From: Rickettsia typhi
GTDB taxonomy: Bacteria > Pseudomonadota > Alphaproteobacteria > Rickettsiales > UBA1997
Assembly: GCA_945902255.1 (NCBI GenBank)
Contig: CAMDMO010000061.1
Coordinates: 1 to 9,344, forward strand
Direction of reading: 5' to 3'
Length of the DNA stretch: 9,344 nucleotides
Shown: piece after piece, positions 5,124 to 9,344 of the stretch
How the letters are laid out: the number at the start of each line of letters is the position of its first letter
Position numbering within the stretch: the first letter of the stretch is position 1
The notes under the pieces: generated by a model
What the model saw: only the letters and a program-made list of their open reading frames with translations
Databases searched by the model: none
What the model was told of the DNA's origin: nothing
Position numbers and translations under genes: made by a program

Positions 5124-5768
5124 CTAAGCTGAATGTTTTAATTTTTTTTCAACTAAGCCTTTGTAAATCCACACCTTAACGCCAATTACTCCATAAGTTG
5201 TGTAAGCATTTGCAATAGCATAGTCAATATTGCAACGCAGAGTGTGAAGAGGTACAGATCCTTCTTTGTACCATTCTGTTCTAGCTATTTCAGCGCCACC
5301 AAGTCTTCCTGAGCAGCTAACTTTAATACCAAGTGCACCATATTTCATAGCTGACTGCATTGATTTTTTCATAACTTTTTTAAAAGCCGCGCGAGATTCT
5401 AATTGTTTGGCGATATTTTGCGCAACCAAAGAAGAATTAATATCTGGCTTATCAATTTCTACGATTTTTACATCAACTTTGCAGCCGGCAATTTTTTCAA
5501 CAAGCTGGTTGATTTTTTCTATATCAAGACCTTTTTTACCGATAAGAACACCCGGTTTAGAAGTTTTTATGATTAAATTTACTTTATCAGAAGGTCTTTC
5601 GATTATTACGCTACCAATACCGCAATGAGCATAATTTTTCTTAACGAAATTTCTGATAGTAATATCATTATTCAGTTTTTTGGCATAATTCTTTTTGTCA
5701 TACCAAACTGACTCCCAATTTTTAGTATTGAGGAGCCTAAAACCTACTGGATTAACCTTTTGACCCAC
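5124..5768 (-). CDS. rpsC: 30S ribosomal protein S3
   Basis: S3 lies in the 30S head at the mRNA entry site and contributes to mRNA unwinding. The 214-residue product starts MGQKVNPVGFRL, the canonical S3 start. The KH domain carries its GxxG loop at G77-K-K-G80 within PGVLIGKKGLDIEK (72-85). The C-terminal domain shows SGRLGGAEIARTEWYKEG (153-170), VPLHTLRCNIDYA (172-184) and TTYGVIGVKVWIYKG (190-204), close to alphaproteobacterial S3. The start codon is GTG (cac at 5766-5768), the only non-ATG start among the complete genes here; homology fixes it. It is 2 nt after the rplV stop. Stop is TAG. The tail after WIYKG is short. Confidence 0.98.
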   Translation of the reverse strand: MGQKVNPVGFRLLNTKNWESVWYDKKNYAKKLNNDITIRNFVKKNYAHCGIGSVIIERPSDKVNLIIKTSKPGVLIGKKGLDIEKINQLVEKIAGCKVDVKIVEIDKPDINSSLVAQNIAKQLESRAAFKKVMKKSMQSAMKYGALGIKVSCSGRLGGAEIARTEWYKEGSVPLHTLRCNIDYAIANAYTTYGVIGVKVWIYKGLVEKKLKHSA

Positions 5769-5770
5769 TG

Positions 5771-6154
5771 TTAATTACTCCCTTTTTTTGTTTTTGACAC
5801 CTGTTTTTCTGGCTGTTTTTCTGCCAAAATAACGCGAATGTTGCTAAAAGTTTTTAAAATACGGCTAGAACGACCACGACCTCTTGCTGCGAATCTGCGA
5901 AGAGCAAAAGCGCGACCGACATCGATTTCTTTTACGTAAAGAGTGTCAACATCCATATTGTGATTATTTTCAGCGTTAGACATTGCTGAATAAATCAAAG
6001 CTCTCACGATCGGAGATAATTTTAAATTTGAAAATTGTAAAAGCTTCAATGCTTCAGATACTTTCAAGCCAACGACATTTTTAGTTACTCTCATAACTTT
6101 AAGTGGACTTGATTTTACTGAGCTTAATGAGGCTACGGCTAATTTGATAGTCAT
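5771..6154 (-). CDS. rplV: 50S ribosomal protein L22
   Basis: L22 lines the polypeptide exit tunnel and, with L4, forms its constriction; changes in its beta hairpin give macrolide resistance in other bacteria. The 127-residue product has the SPLKVMRVTKNVVGLKVSEA helix region (16-35), the LSPIVRALIYSAMSNAENNH segment (46-65) and the hairpin with AFALRRFAARGRGRSSRI (82-99). This matches the family P/A-R-A-x-G-R-x-x-x-I pattern. A lysine-rich C-terminal tail of about 15 residues (after VILAE) extends beyond the usual ~110-residue core. ATG 6152-6154 lies 2 nt after the rpsS stop. Confidence 0.97.
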   Translation of the reverse strand: MTIKLAVASLSSVKSSPLKVMRVTKNVVGLKVSEALKLLQFSNLKLSPIVRALIYSAMSNAENNHNMDVDTLYVKEIDVGRAFALRRFAARGRGRSSRILKTFSNIRVILAEKQPEKQVSKTKKGSN

Positions 6155-6156
6155 AT

Positions 6157-6435
6157 TTATGCTTTTTTAACTTTTTTATCGGCGGTGTGTCCGTAAAATG
6201 TTCTAGTTGGGGCAAACTCACCGAATTTATGTCCAACCATTCCCTCTGTAACAGTAACAGAAACAAATTTTTTACCATTATGAACGGCAAAATTAATACC
6301 TACAAATTGAGGTAAAATAGTCGATCTTCTTGACCAAGTTTTAACTAATTGCTTCTTAGAAGAAATTAGGTAGTCTCTTGCTTTTTTAAGTAGGTAACCA
6401 TCTACAAATGGAACTTTCCAGGTTGATCTAGGCAT
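6157..6435 (-). CDS. rpsS: 30S ribosomal protein S19
   Basis: S19 is in the 30S head, next to S13, and contacts the A-site finger and the P-site region. The 92-residue length is standard. It starts MPRSTWKVPFVDGYLLKK and contains TWSRRSTILPQFVG (33-46) and the S19 signature VHNGKKFVSVTVTEGMVGHK (51-70) followed by FGEFAPTRTFYGH (71-83). It ends in a short basic tail (ADKKVKKA). ATG 6433-6435 is 13 nt after the rplB stop and there is no strong Shine-Dalgarno. Confidence 0.98.
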   Translation of the reverse strand: MPRSTWKVPFVDGYLLKKARDYLISSKKQLVKTWSRRSTILPQFVGINFAVHNGKKFVSVTVTEGMVGHKFGEFAPTRTFYGHTADKKVKKA

Positions 6436-6448
6436 ATTTAATGTTCTT

Positions 6449-7282
6449 TTATTTAGCTCTTCTCGATTTTACGATAAAGCGATTTGTTGGTTTATTTCTT
6501 TTTCTAGTAATTTTACCTTTAGCTGACTTACCAGTTGGAGATACTGGATGTCTACCGCCAGAGGTTTTACCTTCACCACCACCATGAGGATGGTCTACTG
6601 GGTTCATTGCAACGCCACGAACCGTTGGTCTTATTCCAAGCCATCTTGATCTTCCGGCTTTGCCAATTGAGATATTTTTATTATCTAAATTTGATACGGA
6701 TCCAATAGTAGCCATGCAGTCAAGTAAAAATAATCTGATTTCACCAGATTGCATTTTTATTAAAGCATATCCGCCATCTTTTCCAACTAGTTGAGCATAA
6801 GTTCCTGCTGATCTAGAAACTGCACCACCACATCCTGGCTTTAATTCAATATTATGAATTATTGATCCAATTGGAATAACTGATAATGGCATTGCATTGC
6901 CAAGTTTTACGTCAATTAAGCTTCTTGAAGAAGTAACTTTTTCTCCAACAGATAATTTGTGAGGAGCTATGATGTAAGAGTAGATTCCATCAGAATATTT
7001 AAGTAGCGCAATAAAAGCGGTACGATTTGGATCATATTCGATTCTTTCAACCACTGCTTCAATATCATATTTATCTCTTTTGAAGTCAATAACTCTAAAA
7101 GATTTTTTGTGACCGCCAGATTTATGTCTAACAGTTATATGTCCATGATTATTTCTTCCAGCATCAACTCCGACTTTAGTAGTCAAGATTTTCAAAGGAG
7201 ATCCTTTCCACAATTCACTTCTGTCAATTGTGATAAGTTGCCTTAGAGATGGAGTGATAGCTTTATAATTTTTAAGAGCCAT
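6449..7282 (-). CDS. rplB: 50S ribosomal protein L2
   Basis: L2 is one of the most conserved ribosomal proteins, required for subunit association and for peptidyl-transferase function. The 277-residue product is of normal length. The N-terminal half carries NNHGHITVRHKSGGHKKSFR (44-63), the start of the OB-like RNA-binding domain. The C-terminal half has the SH3-like domain (about 125-195) and then GIRPTVRGVAMNPVDHPHGG (216-235), with H231 corresponding to the functionally important His of E. coli L2 (H229). The basic tail includes KRNKPTNRFIVKSRR. ATG 7280-7282 lies 2 nt after the rplW stop. Confidence 0.99.
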   Translation of the reverse strand: MALKNYKAITPSLRQLITIDRSELWKGSPLKILTTKVGVDAGRNNHGHITVRHKSGGHKKSFRVIDFKRDKYDIEAVVERIEYDPNRTAFIALLKYSDGIYSYIIAPHKLSVGEKVTSSRSLIDVKLGNAMPLSVIPIGSIIHNIELKPGCGGAVSRSAGTYAQLVGKDGGYALIKMQSGEIRLFLLDCMATIGSVSNLDNKNISIGKAGRSRWLGIRPTVRGVAMNPVDHPHGGGEGKTSGGRHPVSPTGKSAKGKITRKRNKPTNRFIVKSRRAK

Positions 7283-7284
7283 TT

Positions 7285-7572
7285 TTATGAACCAAAATTA
7301 ATTGATTGACCTTCTTTTAAGGTGATAATTGCTTTCTTGTAAGAAGCGCGTTGTCCCAAAACACCCTTAAACCTTTTGGTTTTAGGCTTAGTGTTAATGA
7401 TATTTACTTTTTCAACTTCAGCGCCAAAAGATTTCTTGATCAATGAAGCGATTTCATCTTTAGTGCAAGATGAATCAACTTGAAAATGATACTTACCATC
7501 AATCAGTTGTTTGTTTGATTTTTCGGTATAAATCAAACCTTTTATTTTATCATAATTAACCAGAGCAGTCAT
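7285..7572 (-). CDS. rplW: 50S ribosomal protein L23
   Basis: L23 sits at the exit of the polypeptide tunnel and is the docking site for trigger factor and SRP. The 95-residue product has the family features: YTEKSNKQLIDGKYHFQVD (15-33, usual P-V-x-T-E-K-x-x), TKDEIASLIKKSFGAEVEKV (37-56) and the KPKTKRFKGVLGQRASYKKA loop (62-81, usual K-x-K-R-x-x-x-G-x-R-x-x-x-K-K-A). Length is normal. Its ATG (7570-7572) overlaps the rplD stop by one base (taatg), a typical coupling arrangement. Confidence 0.97.
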   Translation of the reverse strand: MTALVNYDKIKGLIYTEKSNKQLIDGKYHFQVDSSCTKDEIASLIKKSFGAEVEKVNIINTKPKTKRFKGVLGQRASYKKAIITLKEGQSINFGS

Positions 7573-8207
7573 TATTGTATTGCCCCCAAAATATTGTTTT
7601 CAAAAGTTTTGCTATCAATCAAAAGATGATCAAAACTTAAAATGTCATAAACATTAATAGCTTTTACATCTAAAGCTTTTGCATTTTTTAGATTTCTTAC
7701 TGATTTTGCCAATAAATCACTTCCTTTAGCAGAGCTATCATAAACTATTAAAGCGCTACCTAAGTTACCTTTCGTTAAAATAGAGTTAACTTTAGAGGTT
7801 TTAGTTTCTGATCCAAAATTAGAGAATAATATAATTTTATTTTCTTGTAATCTTGATTTTAGAACTTCAGATAAAGCTTTAGCAACAATCTTTTTTGGCA
7901 TAGAGAAGTCAAAAGAGCGAGGCATCGGGCCGTGGCAAGTTCTACCACCGACGAATTGCACTGATCTTTTGCTACCTTGACGAGCACGGCCAGTACCTTT
8001 TTGTTTGTAAGGCTTAGCTGTTGTGCCAGAAATTTCGGCCATAGTTTTGGTTTTAGCGGAACCAGCTCTTCTTTTTGCTAGTTGCCATCTAACCACATAA
8101 GCTACTGATTTTGCGCTTTCTATTTCGAGAGTGGAAGCAAAATCAACTTTTGTTGAACCAAACTGCTCTTTATCGAAATCTATTGTTTTAAAAGTTAAGG
8201 AAGTCAT
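7572..8207 (-). CDS. rplD: 50S ribosomal protein L4
   Basis: L4 binds domain I of 23S rRNA and sends a basic loop into the exit tunnel opposite L22. In E. coli and relatives it also represses its own operon. The 211-residue product is of normal length. The tunnel loop is clear at 65-88: KPYKQKGTGRARQGSKRSVQ (65-84) followed by FVGG, then GPMPRSFDFSMPKK (93-106). The globular C-domain contains ENKIILFSNF and later NAKALDVKAINVYDIL. ATG 8205-8207 is 5 nt after the rplC stop. The E. coli-type S10 leader where L4 acts is not present in the short tuf-rpsJ gap, so that autoregulation is not expected in the same form. Confidence 0.98.
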   Translation of the reverse strand: MTSLTFKTIDFDKEQFGSTKVDFASTLEIESAKSVAYVVRWQLAKRRAGSAKTKTMAEISGTTAKPYKQKGTGRARQGSKRSVQFVGGRTCHGPMPRSFDFSMPKKIVAKALSEVLKSRLQENKIILFSNFGSETKTSKVNSILTKGNLGSALIVYDSSAKGSDLLAKSVRNLKNAKALDVKAINVYDILSFDHLLIDSKTFENNILGAIQ

Positions 8208-8212
8208 ATTTC

Positions 8213-8848
8213 TTAGAAATTTTTAGTAAGTTTAATGACCACGTCTTGTCCCGGATTTCCTGGAACCGCGCCTTTTACGGCGATAATTGACTTTTCTTTA
8301 TCAATCATTAAAACTTCCAAATTTTTAACCGTAACATTGTCAACACCCATATGTCCGGCCATTTTTTTGCCTTTAAAAACTTTACCCGGATCTTGTCTTT
8401 GACCAGTTGAACCGTGAGAACGATGAGAAACAGAAACGCCGTGAGACGCTTCAAGACCACGGAAATTCCATCTTTTCATAACACCAGCAAAGCCTTTACC
8501 CATGGTAAGACCGCCAATATCGATTTTATCTCCCTCTTTAACAACTGAATCAATTGTGATTTGATCGCCAATTTTAAATTCTAGACCTTTTTTAACTTGA
8601 GAGCCTCTGATTTTTTTGAATAAAGGCACTGATTTTTTGTTAAAAATACCAGCTACTGGTTTTGAAATTTGTTTAGGATTGGTAACTTTTTGAAATGCCA
8701 TTAATAAGCTATCGAAAGTTTTATCTTCGTTGATAGCTAATTCAAGTACACAGTTATCGTAAACTTCTATCATGGTCAAAGGCACGGATATACCGCCTTC
8801 TTTAAACATGTGGCTCATGCCAATTTTTTTTCCAACTAACTCTAACAT
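8213..8848 (-). CDS. rplC: 50S ribosomal protein L3
   Basis: L3 is an early-assembling 50S protein whose central loop reaches towards the peptidyl-transferase centre. The 211-residue product starts MLELVGKKIGMSHMF. It carries GKGFAGVMKRWNFRG (117-131) and SHRSHGSTGQRQDPGKVFKG (141-160). Q150 occupies the place of the glutamine N5-methylated by PrmB in E. coli L3. The S-H-G-S-T-G-Q-R-Q version of this loop is typical of alphaproteobacteria. The C-terminus has VPGNPGQDVVIK (195-206), usual for L3. ATG 8846-8848 directly abuts the rpsJ TAG (no spacer); a ggag lies 11 nt before it, inside rpsJ. Confidence 0.99.
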   Translation of the reverse strand: MLELVGKKIGMSHMFKEGGISVPLTMIEVYDNCVLELAINEDKTFDSLLMAFQKVTNPKQISKPVAGIFNKKSVPLFKKIRGSQVKKGLEFKIGDQITIDSVVKEGDKIDIGGLTMGKGFAGVMKRWNFRGLEASHGVSVSHRSHGSTGQRQDPGKVFKGKKMAGHMGVDNVTVKNLEVLMIDKEKSIIAVKGAVPGNPGQDVVIKLTKNF

Positions 8849-9172
8849 CTAGTTCTTTGCTCCGTTAATTGCGATTTTGATATTAACACCAGCCGAAAGA
8901 TTCAATTTCATCAAAGCATCGACAGTTTGAGCTGTAGGGGAGATGATTAATAGTCTCTTAGATGATCTGATTTCAAATTGTTCTCTTGAATCTTTATCTA
9001 CGTGAGGTCCTCTAATTACACAAAATTTTTCGATTTTAGTTGGAAGAGGAATTGGGCCTTTAATACCTGCACCAGTTCTTCTAACTGTGACGATAATTTC
9101 ATTCATCGCCTTATTTAAAACATTGTGATCAAAAGACTCGAGAGTGATTTTGATGCTTTCTTTATTTTTCAT
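8849..9172 (-). CDS. rpsJ: 30S ribosomal protein S10 (NusE)
   Basis: S10 is a 30S head protein that also acts as NusE, linking RNA polymerase antitermination complexes and NusG to the ribosome. The 107-residue product has the usual features: IKITLESFDHNVLNKAM (7-23), the RRTGAGIKGPIPLPTK stretch (31-46) and GPHVDKDSREQFEIRS (55-70), then KRLLII. Length is normal, with a few extra residues at each end. ATG 9170-9172 is 22 nt after the tuf stop, with no terminator between. Stop is TAG, immediately followed by the rplC ATG. Confidence 0.98.
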   Translation of the reverse strand: MKNKESIKITLESFDHNVLNKAMNEIIVTVRRTGAGIKGPIPLPTKIEKFCVIRGPHVDKDSREQFEIRSSKRLLIISPTAQTVDALMKLNLSAGVNIKIAINGAKN

Positions 9173-9194
9173 ATTTTATGAATTTGACGGATAT

Positions 9195-9344
9195 CTATTT
9201 AATAATCTTAGCCACCACTCCAGCCCCAACAGTTCTACCACCTTCACGGATAGCAAAACGAAGACCTTCTTCCATAGCGATTGGAGAAATTAATTCGACA
9301 GAGATTTTAACGTTATCGCCAGGCATTACCATTTCAACTCCTTC
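9195..9344 (-). CDS. tuf: Elongation factor Tu, C-terminal fragment (cut by window edge)
   Basis: EF-Tu is the GTPase that brings aminoacyl-tRNA to the ribosomal A site. Only the last 49 codons plus TAG are in the window, all in domain III. The peptide EGVEMVMPGDNV (1-12) and then EEGLRFAIREGGRTVGAGVV (25-44), ending AKIIK, is unmistakable. The gene is broken only by the window edge, not by mutation. It lies 22 nt before rpsJ with no visible terminator or promoter, so the str-type and S10 operons are probably transcribed through. The ending VAKIIK (rather than the IIE or ILG common elsewhere) is a small lineage marker. Confidence 0.98.
   Translation of the reverse strand, partial: EGVEMVMPGDNVKISVELISPIAMEEGLRFAIREGGRTVGAGVVAKIIK

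Noticed and set aside
6099..6290. 63-residue minus-strand frame across the rpsS-rplV junction
   Set aside because: It is an out-of-frame overlap with both rpsS and rplV, whose own frames are unambiguous.
125..9344. Possible reassignment of TGA, since none of the 22 genes ends in TGA (18 TAA, 4 TAG)
   Set aside because: Conserved tryptophans that I checked (for example in S14 and S19) use TGG, and the frames are complete under the standard bacterial code. The lack of TGA fits AT-rich stop usage.

Overview
The window is an almost gap-free block of ribosomal protein genes, all on the minus strand. In transcription order (right to left) it holds the 3' end of tuf, then the S10 operon (rpsJ, rplC, rplD, rplW, rplB, rpsS, rplV, rpsC, rplP, rpmC, rpsQ), then the first ten genes of the spc operon (rplN, rplX, rplE, rpsN, rpsH, rplF, rplR, rpsE, rpmD, rplO). 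Gene order is the classical bacterial one. Every gene is intact except tuf, which runs off the right edge.

The organism looks like an AT-rich alphaproteobacterium. The protein signatures fit that class: the SHRSHGSTGQRQDPGK stretch of L3, the long zinc-free S14 ending in KSSW, and the C-terminal half of S3. The high A+T content, weak Shine-Dalgarno signals, TAA/TAG-only stops and tuf directly before rpsJ would suit a host-associated lineage such as Rickettsiales or Holosporales. The rank below class is inference.

Layout: 9195-9344 tuf tail; 4233-9172 S10 operon; 125-4219 spc operon; 1-124 non-ribosomal DNA. Most spacers are 0-22 nt and one junction overlaps by 1 nt (rplD/rplW). The exception is a 77-nt spacer between rpsC and rplP that contains a small hairpin. 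The products assemble both ribosomal subunits: S3, S5, S8, S10, S14, S17 and S19 in the 30S, and L2-L6, L14-L16, L18, L22-L24, L29 and L30 in the 50S. EF-Tu delivers aminoacyl-tRNA to the finished ribosome.

The left edge is the least ordinary part. secY would normally follow rplO. Instead, 16 nt after the rplO stop there is a sequence resembling an insertion-sequence end (gagactgtcgcaaaatta on the minus strand), with an open frame on the plus strand that could be a transposase C-terminus, and a 16-nt inverted repeat. The spc operon therefore appears to be cut, or separated from secY, by a mobile element just after rplO. I found no sign of a new defence, toxin, CRISPR or other undescribed system; the rest is conserved housekeeping DNA.
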